A DNA stretch of 64,000 bases from NCBI RefSeq assembly GCF_013185185.1, contig NZ_JAAZWE010000001.1, positions 1,178,001-1,242,000 of the forward strand, given 5' to 3'. Position numbers and translations under genes: made by a program. Under the pieces are notes generated by a model that saw only the letters and a program-made list of their open reading frames with translations, did no database searches and was not told the DNA's origin. Positions 46,970 through 55,655 of this stretch are shown piece after piece. This DNA is from Saccharibacillus endophyticus (GTDB taxonomy: Bacteria > Bacillota > Bacilli > Paenibacillales > Paenibacillaceae). How positions within the stretch are numbered: the first letter of the stretch is position 1; each line of letters begins with the position of its first letter.

Positions 46970-48394
46970 CTATTCCCGCGTCAATTGCGACGAACCCGCA
47001 ATACCCGGCTTCGTCATCTCGAACGGATTCAAAATGATATCCAGCTCTTCTTCGCTGAGCACGTTGTGCATCAAGCACAGATCGCGCACGGAGCGGCCGG
47101 TCGTCATGGCCTCGCGGGCGATACGGGCGCAAATTTCGTAGCCCAGGTACGGGCTGAGCGCCGTAATGACGCCGACGCTGCGCTCAACGTACTCGGCGCA
47201 GTTCGCTTCGTTGGCTTCGATGCCGTCGATGCAGTGCGTGCGGAACACGGTCAGCGATTGGTTCATGATGCTGATCGACTGAAGCAGGTTGAAGACCAGT
47301 ACCGGCTCCATCACGTTCAGCTCAAGCTGTCCGGCTTCGGACGCGAGCGAGATCGTGTGATCGTTGCCGATCACCTGGAACGCCGTTTGGTTGACCACTT
47401 CGCACATGACCGGATTGACTTTGCCCGGCATGATCGACGATCCCGGCTGACGCTCGGGCAGCTTCAGTTCGGCCAGACCCGCACGCGGGCCCGATGCCAG
47501 CAGACGGATATCGTTGGCGACCTTCGAAAGGTTGATCATGCAGATCTTCAGCGCGCCGGACAGTTCCGTATAAGCATCCGTATTCTGCGTCGCATCGACC
47601 AGATCTTCCGCGTGACGCAGCGGCATGCCGCTGATTTCAGCCAATTTAACCACGACTGCGTCCATATATTTCACGTCTGCATTCAAGCCCGTGCCGATTG
47701 CCGTAGCACCCATGTTGATTTCGTGCAGCAGTTCTTTCGAGCGGCGTACCCGGTGCAGGTCGCGGCCCAGAACGCGTGCATAAGCAGCGAATTCCTGACC
47801 CAAACGGATCGGAACGGCATCTTGGAGATGCGTGCGGCCCATTTTAATCACATGATCGAATTCGCGCGCTTTGTTCTCGAACGAACGCTGCAAGCGCTCC
47901 ATCGTATCTTCCAGCTGCTCGACAAGCGAGAGTGCCGCAATATGAATCGCCGTCGGGAACACGTCGTTGGTGGACTGCGCCATATTGACGTGCACGTTCG
48001 GATTCAGGTGGAAATAGTCCCCTTTTGCTTTGCCCATCAGTTCAAGCGCGCGGTTGGCAATCACTTCGTTCGCGTTCATGTTGATCGAAGTGCCTGCGCC
48101 TCCTTGAATCGGATCGACGATGAATTGCGCATCCCATACGCCATCCATCACTTCGCCTGCGGCTTCAACAATCGGTGCCCCCAGATGTCCCTGCAGTCTT
48201 CCTACTTCCATGTTCGCGAGAGCCGCTGCCTTTTTGACGATCCCCAGCGCACGAATCATCGATTCATGAATCCGGTAACCGGTAATCGGGAAGTTCTCGA
48301 TCGCTCTCATCGTTTGTACGCCGTAGTAAGCGTCTGCCGGAACCTGTTTGGCTCCCAGGAAGTCTTTTTCTATCCGAAACTGCGGTTGCATCAT
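46970..48394 (-). CDS. aspA: Aspartate ammonia-lyase
   Basis: About 474 residues, fumarase/aspartase superfamily. The signature GSSIMPGKVNPVMCEVVNQ is present, with FRIEKDFLGAKQVPADAYYGVQT at the N-terminus and the MAQSTNDVFPTA and MGRTHLQDAVPI blocks. It makes fumarate and ammonia from aspartate. Aspartase is chosen over fumarase on the N-terminal motif and the overall pattern. The ATG at 48394 (or 48391) begins the family N-terminus; the frame is open to 48547 without a site. Confidence 0.93.
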   Translation of the reverse strand: MMQPQFRIEKDFLGAKQVPADAYYGVQTMRAIENFPITGYRIHESMIRALGIVKKAAALANMEVGRLQGHLGAPIVEAAGEVMDGVWDAQFIVDPIQGGAGTSINMNANEVIANRALELMGKAKGDYFHLNPNVHVNMAQSTNDVFPTAIHIAALSLVEQLEDTMERLQRSFENKAREFDHVIKMGRTHLQDAVPIRLGQEFAAYARVLGRDLHRVRRSKELLHEINMGATAIGTGLNADVKYMDAVVVKLAEISGMPLRHAEDLVDATQNTDAYTELSGALKICMINLSKVANDIRLLASGPRAGLAELKLPERQPGSSIMPGKVNPVMCEVVNQTAFQVIGNDHTISLASEAGQLELNVMEPVLVFNLLQSISIMNQSLTVFRTHCIDGIEANEANCAEYVERSVGVITALSPYLGYEICARIAREAMTTGRSVRDLCLMHNVLSEEELDIILNPFEMTKPGIAGSSQLTRE

Positions 48395-48642
48395 ATTCCG
48401 TCCTCTCAGCGCTGTCTGGGTATGCGTGCGTTTGCCGACATACCGCGAGCTGTGTATTTGGTGTGAATGTAAAAGTTGAATCGTTCTTTCTCGTATATCG
48501 GCTATTTGCCGACAAGGATTTAGCCGTTGGCCTTGCGCGGCAAACAAGGAAGAGGGTAACCCTCCCTTCCCCGTTCTATAGACGCTGCGCGCGAATCAAA
48601 GTTCCGCTGCCGCGTTTCCTTTTTACGACGCGCCAAGCTTTC

Positions 48643-49098
48643 TTAATCCGCCTGCTCGGCCACAACGATAGTCGGCTCTGCCGATACGTCGACGTTACCC
48701 TGAAGCGCGCGCGTAATCATGCAAGAGCTTTCGGCTTTGTGCGCCAGGCGCTCCGCCTTCACTCGAACCTCTTCGTCTTGGCCTGCGGCCAGTACGAGCA
48801 GTGGACGATGCGTAATCGATTTGTACGTGAAAATATTATTCGTGACGTCCACGATGCCGTCGGATTCGAGCGTCAGGCTCTGAACCGCAATCGCCGAACG
48901 CTCCAGCATCGCCGCCAATGTAATGATATAACAGGTGGACGCCGCTCCCAGCAGCATCTCATCCGGATTCGTGCCGATTCCCGGTCCGCCCATCGGTTCG
49001 GGAATGGAGATTGCGGTCTTCAGCTCTCCGCTTTCAATGGTGCCGGAGCTGTTACGCCCCCCGTCCCACTGCGCCGTGAGCCGAAATACATGGTTCAT
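48643..49098 (-). CDS. OsmC/Ohr family protein
   Basis: 151 residues. The fold is recognised by [17 protein letters not shown], the active Cys in [20 protein letters not shown] and the second Cys in [15 protein letters not shown], the two redox cysteines of OsmC/Ohr peroxidases. It probably reduces organic hydroperoxides. Its start overlaps the ald stop by four bases, an unusual partner. Confidence 0.9.
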   Translation of the reverse strand: MNHVFRLTAQWDGGRNSSGTIESGELKTAISIPEPMGGPGIGTNPDEMLLGAASTCYIITLAAMLERSAIAVQSLTLESDGIVDVTNNIFTYKSITHRPLLVLAAGQDEEVRVKAERLAHKAESSCMITRALQGNVDVSAEPTIVVAEQAD

Positions 49099-50231
49099 GC
49101 GATCGTCTCTCCCTTTTCACTTAAAATTGCTTCTATCTCAGTATACGCCAAACCGTGCGCTTCCGCGACCGCCTTATACGTAACGCGTCCTCCGCAGGTG
49201 TTGATGCCCTTGGCGATTGACGGATTATCCAGCGCCGCCTGACGGAAACCTTTGCGCGCAATCTGCAATCCGTAAGGCGTCGTGACCATCGTCAGCGCAA
49301 GAGTCGAAGTTCGCGCAACCGCCCCCGGCATGTTCGCTACGGCATAATGCAGCACCCCATGCTTCTCGTAAACCGGATTGTCGTGCGTCGTAATTCGGTC
49401 GATCGTCTCGATGGAACCGCCCTGATCGATCGCGACATCCACAATGACCGAACCCGCTTCCATCGTCTTCACCATCTCTTCGGTCACAAGCTTTGGCGCA
49501 CGCGCCCCCGGAATCAATACCGCGCCCACAAGCAAGTCCGCACGCTCCACAGCGACTTCCAGATTATGTTTGTCGGACATTAGCGTCTTCAAGCGTCCGC
49601 CGAATTGGTCGTCGAGCTGCCGCAAACGATCCGCGCTGATATCAAGCAGCGTTACGTCGGCACCGAGTCCGATCGCCATTTTGGCCGCGTTCGTGCCTAC
49701 GATACCTCCGCCCACGATCGTGACTTTGCCCGGTTCAACGCCTGGCACGCCGCCGAGCAACACGCCTTTGCCGCCGAACGGCTTTTCGAGGAAATGAGCC
49801 CCGATCTGGATCGACATGCGGCCGGCTACTTCGCTCATCGGCATCAGAAGCGGCAGGCTGCCGCTGCTCAGTTGAATCGTTTCATACGCGATGCCGGTAA
49901 CTCCCTGATCAACCAAAGCTCGGGTCAATGCGGCTTCAGGGGCAAGATGCAAGTAGGTGTACAGAATCAGCCCGGCGCGGAAAAACCCGTATTCGGCTTC
50001 CAGCGGCTCCTTGATTTTGACGACCATATCGGATGCCCAAGCTTCGGCAGCGCCGGCTGCGACTGTCGCGCCTGCCGCCTCGTAATCTTCGTCCGAAAAT
50101 CCGATTCCGAGTCCCGCACCGGATTCCACCCGGACTTGATGCCCTTCGGCGATATACGCTCTTGCGGATGCCGGCGTCATTCCGACGCGGTTCTCGTTGT
50201 TTTTGATTTCTTTCGGTACTCCGATAATCAT
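49095..50231 (-). CDS. ald: Alanine dehydrogenase
   Basis: 378 residues, the same length as the B. subtilis enzyme. It interconverts alanine and pyruvate plus ammonia using NAD. Motifs are [21 protein letters not shown], the NAD loop [29 protein letters not shown], and the [20 protein letters not shown] active-site region. The ATG at 50231 has GGGGG six bases upstream; the frame extends to 50309. First gene of the ald-osmC pair. Confidence 0.96.
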   Translation of the reverse strand: MIIGVPKEIKNNENRVGMTPASARAYIAEGHQVRVESGAGLGIGFSDEDYEAAGATVAAGAAEAWASDMVVKIKEPLEAEYGFFRAGLILYTYLHLAPEAALTRALVDQGVTGIAYETIQLSSGSLPLLMPMSEVAGRMSIQIGAHFLEKPFGGKGVLLGGVPGVEPGKVTIVGGGIVGTNAAKMAIGLGADVTLLDISADRLRQLDDQFGGRLKTLMSDKHNLEVAVERADLLVGAVLIPGARAPKLVTEEMVKTMEAGSVIVDVAIDQGGSIETIDRITTHDNPVYEKHGVLHYAVANMPGAVARTSTLALTMVTTPYGLQIARKGFRQAALDNPSIAKGINTCGGRVTYKAVAEAHGLAYTEIEAILSEKGETIA

Positions 50232-50361
50232 ATCCATCCCCCGCATTCTGGTCCCCGAAAGACGATGTGCGCCCCGTAGGGACAGTTTGGTTAAAGTTCC
50301 CAATTTCATTTTAACATAGGTAATAAAAAAAGAAATCGGCCTTTTTGCTGCGTTTTTTTGT

Positions 50362-50390
50362 TTGAAAAAGCTTTCACGTCTTGCTATGTA
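50362..50390 (+). promoter_or_regulatory. Promoter of the DAHP synthase gene
   Basis: TTGAAA (50362-50367), a 17-base spacer and TATGTA (50385-50390). Confidence 0.65.
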
Positions 50391-50533
50391 TAGGCTTTGC
50401 GGATTAGAATGGGAGAAATACGCTTTTTAATCCTGTTCCGAAACAACGCGGTGAAGCGGAATGAGTATTGACGCTCTTCTGCATTCACGTCAGCGAAGGA
50501 GCAAGGCAACAGCTCAAAGGAGACTATGCAGAC

Positions 50534-51613
50534 ATGAATGAAACATTGGAACAGCTGCGGGCCAGCGTCGACGGAATCGACTCCCAACTGCTGGAACTGC
50601 TCAGCAAACGCGCAGAATTGGTACACCAAATCGGACAAGTGAAAGAAACCCAGGGCGTACCTAAGTTTGAGCCTGAACGCGAAAAGGAAATCCTTGACCG
50701 CGTGACCGGCCTGAACAAAGGACCTTTCTCGGACAGCACGCTGAAGCATCTGTTCAAAGAAATCTTCAAGGCGTCGCTGAACATCCAACAGGAAGATCAC
50801 AAGCGCCAACTGCTGGTTAGCCGTAAAAAGCGTCCGGAAGACACCATCGTTAAATTTAACGGCGTTGAAGTCGGCGGCCCAAGCCCGATCCTCGTAGCGG
50901 GTCCTTGCTCGATCGAGTCGCGCGACCAGCTGCGTACCGTTGCCAAAGCACTCAAAGAGTCGGGCATTACGGTCATGCGCGGCGGCGCCTTCAAACCAAG
51001 AACGTCCCCTTACGACTTCCAAGGTCTGGGTCTGGACGGCCTGAAATTGCTGAAAGAAGTGGCGGACGAGTTCGGTCTGGCAACAATCAGCGAAATCGTG
51101 CACCCGTCGCATATCGAGATCGCTGCCGATTACATCGACGTGATCCAGATCGGCGCGCGCAACATGCACAACTTCGAGCTGCTGAAAGAAGTCGGCGGCG
51201 CGAAAATTCCGGTTCTGCTCAAACGCGGTCTGTCCGCGACGCTGGACGAGTTCATCCACGCGGCCGAGTACATCATGGTTAGCGGCAACGAGCAAATCAT
51301 GCTGATCGAACGCGGGATCCGCACTTACGAGACAGCAACGCGCAACACGCTCGATATCTCGGCAGTTCCGCTGCTCAAGCAGGAAACTCACCTGCCGGTT
51401 ATGGTTGACGTCACTCACTCGACCGGACGCAAAGACATCATGCTCCCTTGCGCAAAAGCGGCTCTGGCAGCCGGCGCGGACGGCATCATGGTCGAAGTTC
51501 ACCCGGATCCGCAAACGGCATTGTCGGACGCGGCTCAACAGTTCGACATCCCGCAATTCGGCAACTTCTGGAACGGGCTGAAAAACTCCGGCCTGTTCGG
51601 ACCTCGCTCGTAA
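50534..51613 (+). CDS. aroA: Chorismate mutase/DAHP synthase fusion
   Basis: 359 residues. The N-terminal AroQ-type chorismate mutase (1-90: [33 protein letters not shown]) is fused to a class I-beta DAHP synthase domain (from about 105) with [26 protein letters not shown] and [14 protein letters not shown]. It starts the shikimate pathway; the mutase part allows control by chorismate/prephenate. B. subtilis naming (aroA) is used. AAAGGAG precedes the ATG. It is convergent with aroC. Confidence 0.95.
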   Translation: MNETLEQLRASVDGIDSQLLELLSKRAELVHQIGQVKETQGVPKFEPEREKEILDRVTGLNKGPFSDSTLKHLFKEIFKASLNIQQEDHKRQLLVSRKKRPEDTIVKFNGVEVGGPSPILVAGPCSIESRDQLRTVAKALKESGITVMRGGAFKPRTSPYDFQGLGLDGLKLLKEVADEFGLATISEIVHPSHIEIAADYIDVIQIGARNMHNFELLKEVGGAKIPVLLKRGLSATLDEFIHAAEYIMVSGNEQIMLIERGIRTYETATRNTLDISAVPLLKQETHLPVMVDVTHSTGRKDIMLPCAKAALAAGADGIMVEVHPDPQTALSDAAQQFDIPQFGNFWNGLKNSGLFGPRS

Positions 51614-51661
51614 ACCCTTGAGAGCGGGAAAGGCCCGGGGGAGGCGGCGGGAATTCGCTCA

Positions 51662-51728
51662 GTTCGCTGTCTCAATCGGGAAGCGGGATGGATTTTACAA
51701 AGGAAGCTTCCCGATTTCAAAGGCGAAC
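51662..51728. repeat. Nested intergenic palindrome P5
   Basis: Outer arms GTTCGC (51662-51667) and GCGAAC (51723-51728). The apical arms AATCGGGAAGC (51674-51684) and GCTTCCCGATT (51706-51716) pair perfectly. The motifs TTCGCTGTCTCA and CAAAGGCGAACTTCAC flank the hairpin, matching the minus strand of P4 and P6. Confidence 0.8.
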
Positions 51729-51750
51729 TTCACGAACTTCCATTTGCCGG

Positions 51751-51854
51751 GTAACTTGTCTCACTTCAATCATAGGTTTACGTTTGTCTGAAACGCACAT
51801 GGTTTAGGTGCGATTCAGATAAACGTAACCTTACATCAATCTGAGACAAGTTAC
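51751..51854. repeat. Nested intergenic palindrome P7
   Basis: GTAACTTGTCTCA (51751-51763) pairs with TGAGACAAGTTAC (51842-51854). Inside, GGTTTACGTTTGTCTGAA (51775-51792) pairs with TTCAGATAAACGTAACC (51814-51830), with one bulge and one mismatch. CGCAC (51794-51798) pairs with GTGCG (51808-51812). This element lacks the CAAAGGCG core, so it is a separate type. Confidence 0.85.
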
Positions 51855-51869
51855 TCCTACGGCCTTTCT

Positions 51870-51897
51870 GATGCCGGCTTTTCAAGCGGCATTTTTA
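51870..51897 (+). terminator. Terminator after the DAHP synthase gene
   Basis: ATGCCG-GCTTTTCAAG-CGGCAT followed by TTTTATAAAAA. Confidence 0.75.
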
Positions 51898-51906
51898 TAA
51901 AAAGAA

Positions 51907-51942
51907 AAAGCAGCTCTGCGTATATTGCGCAGAGCTGCTTTA
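51907..51942. terminator. Second bidirectional terminator
   Basis: AAAAGCAGCTCTGCG pairs with CGCAGAGCTGCTTT around TATATTG; similar in layout to the one at 43789. Confidence 0.85.
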
Positions 51943-51945
51943 CTG

Positions 51946-52126
51946 TGTCGAGAAAGGCTAACGCAGCTGGGCGCGAGAAGACGTAGAGAGAAATCCAGTG
52001 AAAGACGCCTTTGAACTTGGAAAACTTCCATTTGAATTTTATTCTAGTTTTCCAAGTGAGACAGCGTCTTGAACGGATTTCTCTCGGAGTCTTCTCGCGC
52101 CCACCGCATACGTAACTTTTTCGACA
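51946..52126. repeat. Nested intergenic palindrome P6
   Basis: Arms from outside to inside are TGTCGA (51946-51951) with TCGACA (52121-52126); GGGCGCGAGAAGAC (51969-51982) with GTCTTCTCGCGCCC (52089-52102); GAGAGAAATCC (51986-51996) with GGATTTCTCTC (52075-52085); and CTTGGAAAA (52016-52024) with TTTTCCAAG (52048-52056). It is homologous to P4 with compensatory changes in three arms. Confidence 0.9.
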
Positions 52127-52133
52127 GAGCGAA

Positions 52134-52166
52134 GCAGCTCTATGACATATCGCAGAGCTGCTTTTT
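52134..52166 (+). terminator. Terminator-like hairpin near the aroC end
   Basis: AAGCAGCTCT pairs with AGAGCTGCTTTTT. It is on the plus strand but lies at the aroC 3' end, where the minus-strand T-run is short. Confidence 0.7.
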
Positions 52167-52177
52167 CGCGTACAACC

Positions 52178-53233
52178 TTAATTTAATAAAGCGGCTTGGC
52201 GTTTGAAATGGTCTTCGACGACCAGGCAGACCATGCTTTCGACGACGGGAATGATTCTCGGGCAGATGCAAGGGTCGTGTCTGCCGACGGTGGAGATTTC
52301 GGTTTCGGTTCCGTCAACGGTCAACGTCTGTTGCGGCTTGGAGATCGACGAAGTAGGTTTGACGACGACTCGGAAGACAATGTCCGCGCCGCTGCTGATT
52401 CCGCCGATGATTCCGCCGCTGTTGTTCGTCAAAAAGCCGTCGCTGTTCATTTGGTCATTATGCTCGCTGCCCAACATTTTCGCCGCCGCGAAGCCCGCGC
52501 CGAACTCGATTCCTTTGACGGCTCCGATCGACAACATGGCTTTGGCCAAATCCGCGTCCAATTTATCGAAAGCGGGTTCTCCGAGACCCGGAGCTACTCC
52601 CCGCACGACACATTCCACGATGCCTCCGCAGCTGTCGCCTTCGATCGCCAACGATTCGATAAGCTTGACCATTTTCTCCGCTGCTTCCGGATCGCAGGCT
52701 CTGACCGGATTCTGTTCAATGAAGGATTCGACAAATCGCTCGCATTGGATGCCGCCGACCTCGGACGTATAGGCGACAACGGAAACGCCTCTTCTTTCAA
52801 GCAATTTTCGGGCTACGGCTCCCGCCGCGACCCGCGCGGCCGTTTCTCTGCCGGACGCCCGCCCGCTTCCTCGATGATCCCGGATTCCGTATTTTTTCTG
52901 GTACGTAAAATCGGCATGACCCGGTCGAAACGAATCTTTGATGTCGCTGTAAGCGCTCGGCCGCATGTCATGGTTAAACAACATGATGCAGATCGGCGCG
53001 CCCGTCGTCTTCCCTTCGAAAACGCCCGACACGATTTTGATTTTATCGTATTCTTTGCGCGGCGACGTGACTGACGATTGACCCGGTTTTCTGCGGTCCA
53101 TCTGAATTTGAATATAGGATTCCTCCAACTCCACGCCCGGAGTCGCTCCGTCTATAATAACTCCCACCGCTTCACCGTGAGATTCTCCGAAAGTCGATAT
53201 TTTCAGTCGTTCTCCAAAAACGTTGCCTGGCAT
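52178..53233 (-). CDS. aroC: Chorismate synthase
   Basis: 351 residues. It makes chorismate from EPSP using reduced FMN. Signature motifs are GESHGEAVGVIIDG, the FRPGHADFTYQKKYGIRDHRGSGRASGRETAARVAAGAVA block and GNNSGGIIGGISSGADI-type residues (here TNNSGGIIGGISSGADIVFRV). The length and GNVFGERLKISTFGESHG start are like the E. coli-type enzyme, shorter than the B. subtilis one (about 390). It is divergent from a LysR gene, its probable regulator. Confidence 0.95.
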   Translation of the reverse strand: MPGNVFGERLKISTFGESHGEAVGVIIDGATPGVELEESYIQIQMDRRKPGQSSVTSPRKEYDKIKIVSGVFEGKTTGAPICIMLFNHDMRPSAYSDIKDSFRPGHADFTYQKKYGIRDHRGSGRASGRETAARVAAGAVARKLLERRGVSVVAYTSEVGGIQCERFVESFIEQNPVRACDPEAAEKMVKLIESLAIEGDSCGGIVECVVRGVAPGLGEPAFDKLDADLAKAMLSIGAVKGIEFGAGFAAAKMLGSEHNDQMNSDGFLTNNSGGIIGGISSGADIVFRVVVKPTSSISKPQQTLTVDGTETEISTVGRHDPCICPRIIPVVESMVCLVVEDHFKRQAALLN

Positions 53234-53268
53234 AGCTACACATCCTTCTCGTTTTTCTGCTTACAAAA

Positions 53269-53315
53269 AGTATAGCGTAGTCTATACTATTAATGAAATT
53301 GATAACATTGTTATC
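53269..53315. promoter_or_regulatory. Operator region between aroC and lysR
   Basis: Two inverted repeats: AGTATAG-CGTAGT-CTATACT (53269-53288) and GATAAC-ATT-GTTATC (53301-53315). The minus-strand -10 TATACT of aroC lies in the left repeat; its -35 is poor, which suits an activator. The first repeat fits a LysR-type T-N11-A box. Confidence 0.6.
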
Positions 53316-53341
53316 TGTCATAGAGAAGGGTGATAACATAG

Positions 53342-54232
53342 ATGCAAGTCAACTTGGAGTTCTACAAAGTTTTTTTGAAAGCGGCCGAGACCGGAAATTT
53401 GACCCAAGCGGCGGTCGAACTGCATATGACCCAACCTTCAGTGAGTTACGCAATCGGTCAATTGGAAAAAAGCACGAACCTCGTTTTATTCCAAAGGCTG
53501 TCCAAAGGAGTCCGGCTCACTTCGGAAGGTCAATTGTTGTATGAATCGCTCTCCAAAGCTTTTCAATACCTGGAGTTAGCCGAGCAGCAAATCCAATCGC
53601 TTAACGATCACAAAATCGGATCGATCCGGATCGGTTCGACCGGAGGAATCATCAAAAACATGCTGATGCCCGGCCTGGATGAATTCCGCCGCCAGTATCC
53701 CGGCATTCGCATCAAACTGCTGCAAGCCAAAACAAGCGAAATTTTAACCCAGATCGAACAAAATAAATTGGACATCGGTTTTGTTTATTTGCCGATCAAA
53801 GCCCCGAATCTCATCATGACGCCGTTGAAATCGATGGAAAACGGCTTTGTGGTCGGGGAAAAGTTCAAATCCTTGTCCGAGATGCCTTTAACGATCGAAC
53901 AACTGTTGGGGATTCCTTTGCTGCTTTTGTCCGCCGGAAGCACGACACGAATTTTTTTGGAACGATGGTTTTCGGATTACGGACATCCAATATCCGCCGA
54001 TATCGAGTTGAACAGTATCGATCTGCTGGTCGACTTCGCGAAGCGCGGTTACGGAGCGGCTTTTGTCAGCACGTCTTTTGTCGAGAAAGAACTGGAACGC
54101 GGCGAGTTATTCGTACTGCATACCCGGGATCGGATACCGGCTCAAGAACTCGGCATGATTACGAGAAAAAATACGACGCCGCTGATCCGCAGCTTTACCG
54201 AAACGTTATCTGCGCTATTCAAATCGCCTTGA
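53342..54232 (+). CDS. LysR family transcriptional regulator
   Basis: 296 residues. The N-terminal HTH is FYKVFLKAAETGNLTQAAVELHMTQPSVSYAIGQLEKSTNLVLFQRLSKGVRLTSEG, and the effector-binding domain (about 90-290) has IRIGSTGGIIKNMLMPGLDEFRRQYPGIRIKLLQ. It is divergent from aroC, which it likely controls; the effector may be a shikimate-pathway compound. AGAAGGGTG precedes the ATG. Confidence 0.92.
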   Translation: MQVNLEFYKVFLKAAETGNLTQAAVELHMTQPSVSYAIGQLEKSTNLVLFQRLSKGVRLTSEGQLLYESLSKAFQYLELAEQQIQSLNDHKIGSIRIGSTGGIIKNMLMPGLDEFRRQYPGIRIKLLQAKTSEILTQIEQNKLDIGFVYLPIKAPNLIMTPLKSMENGFVVGEKFKSLSEMPLTIEQLLGIPLLLLSAGSTTRIFLERWFSDYGHPISADIELNSIDLLVDFAKRGYGAAFVSTSFVEKELERGELFVLHTRDRIPAQELGMITRKNTTPLIRSFTETLSALFKSP

Positions 54233-54248
54233 TTTTAACTTGAACTCC

Positions 54249-54271
54249 GGGCATCTACGGATGCCTTCTTT
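54249..54271 (+). terminator. Weak terminator after lysR
   Basis: GGCATC-TACG-GATGCC followed by TTCTTTTC. The stem is short. Confidence 0.5.
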
Positions 54272-55609
54272 TCAATCTTCCGCCGGGTTGCCGACCTCGC
54301 CCATGAACACGATCGCTCCCGTCGTACGGTCGGTAATGGCGAAAAAGAACGGGCGATTGAACTTGAGGTCAAACGGCGTTTGCGGAGCGGGGACCGATGT
54401 GGTCTCGGCTCCGATCACGGTCACGGCAGCCGCTTCCGTGCCTTCTTCGTTCACTTCGATAAAGGTATCGTGCGTGACGAAGCTCACGAAAATATCACCG
54501 GGCTGTGCGCCGCCTGCCGCGAGGCCGCCGAGCTCGGCGGTCTGGTCACTGAAGGCGTCGACCATGCCGAGCGCGGACAACGTCGCTTTCAGTGTTAATT
54601 TGTCTTTGAGTTTGAAGCGCGGGAGCTCGATGCTGCCTTCATTATCGGATAACTCTTGGCTCCATGCGTTAAATTTAGGCAATTGCCGTTGTTTGAACTC
54701 ATCCAGCGAACTGTTCTCGTCAGGCAAGGCCAGAATCATGCCGAAGTTCCGGGTTTCGCCGTAGGGCAACCGGACGGCTTCGAATCCTTCTCCGTCCAGA
54801 TAGGCATAGTCGCCGCTTTGGCGCATCGTCGGAACCTTCACTTCTTGGCCGCCTTCCGGATAAAAAGGCAGGTCTTCGGTTTGTCCCTTTTTAAACGGTT
54901 CGCTCCAATCGCCTTTAAAGTACATCGCGTTCATGAGCAGCAAAACAAGGTTCTCGCTAAGCGGTGCTTCAACGACTTCAGGAATCTTTCCGGCGGTGTT
55001 ATCGGATGCCCATTGATTGATAGTGCTCACGGCTTGATCGGAGGTAAAATCTATCGCTTGGACTTGCGCGCCGTAGCTTTTCTCTATCCGCTCCGCGTAA
55101 TCCTTATTCACTTCAAAGCCTTGACGGCTCCATAGTGAATTGGCAATATCCATCTTCACGGCAGGATCGGAGCCTCGCAGCAGGTCGCTCAGGATCATTT
55201 GGCTTTCGGCCAGCACTTCGGGCGACATGCCGTTCAGGTGGAGCATGCCGTCCATTTGCTGCGCCGTCTCCCCTTCGGCTCCGTCTTTCAACATGGATAG
55301 CGCGATGCCGATGCCTGCGGGGGAGATCATTCGATTGGGTCCCGGATCGGCTTCGCCGGGCTCGTCCTCCAGTTTGGCGTACAGATCCAGAGCAAACTTG
55401 TTTATCGCAGCAGAAAGTTCCGGGTTCGCGTCTTCGGCCTTATAAGCGGAGACGTAGTTCGGCTCGGACGTTCCGTTCGAACATCCGGCTACCGCAACGA
55501 CAGCCAATAGGGCGAATAGAGATATTTTTTTAAAAAGCCTTTCCGATTTCCTTTGACCGAATCCTCTCTTCGGTCCGTCTTCTCTGTTTGTCTGGTTTGA
55601 AATACGCAT
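54272..55609 (-). CDS. Serpin lipoprotein (serpin 1 of 3)
   Basis: 445 residues. A serine-protease-inhibitor fold behind a lipobox (VVAVAGCSNG, near residue 45). It has the serpin landmarks NKFALDLYAKL, MISPAGIGIALSMLKDGAEGETAQQM, NQWASDNTAGKIPEVV, LVLLLMNAMYFKGDWSEPF, the hinge EEGTEAAAVT and FNRPFFFAITDRTTGAIVFMGEVGNP. Counting from the hinge as in alpha-1-antitrypsin, P1-P1' falls at about Thr-Ser (AETTSV). The small hinge residues suggest an inhibitory serpin. Last gene of a three-serpin array. Confidence 0.92.
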   Translation of the reverse strand: MRISNQTNREDGPKRGFGQRKSERLFKKISLFALLAVVAVAGCSNGTSEPNYVSAYKAEDANPELSAAINKFALDLYAKLEDEPGEADPGPNRMISPAGIGIALSMLKDGAEGETAQQMDGMLHLNGMSPEVLAESQMILSDLLRGSDPAVKMDIANSLWSRQGFEVNKDYAERIEKSYGAQVQAIDFTSDQAVSTINQWASDNTAGKIPEVVEAPLSENLVLLLMNAMYFKGDWSEPFKKGQTEDLPFYPEGGQEVKVPTMRQSGDYAYLDGEGFEAVRLPYGETRNFGMILALPDENSSLDEFKQRQLPKFNAWSQELSDNEGSIELPRFKLKDKLTLKATLSALGMVDAFSDQTAELGGLAAGGAQPGDIFVSFVTHDTFIEVNEEGTEAAAVTVIGAETTSVPAPQTPFDLKFNRPFFFAITDRTTGAIVFMGEVGNPAED

Positions 55610-55655
55610 CTTCGATTGACCCCCTTTTTTGTCGGTCGAGCGCGTTTTAAAAAAA

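Noticed and set aside
48463..49242. 259-codon plus-strand frame
   Set aside because: Antisense to the OsmC gene and the aspA upstream region, with no ribosome site and no recognisable family.
51614..52177. A small gene in the DAHP synthase-aroC gap
   Set aside because: No frame has both a ribosome site and protein-like composition; the interval is filled by palindromes and terminators.
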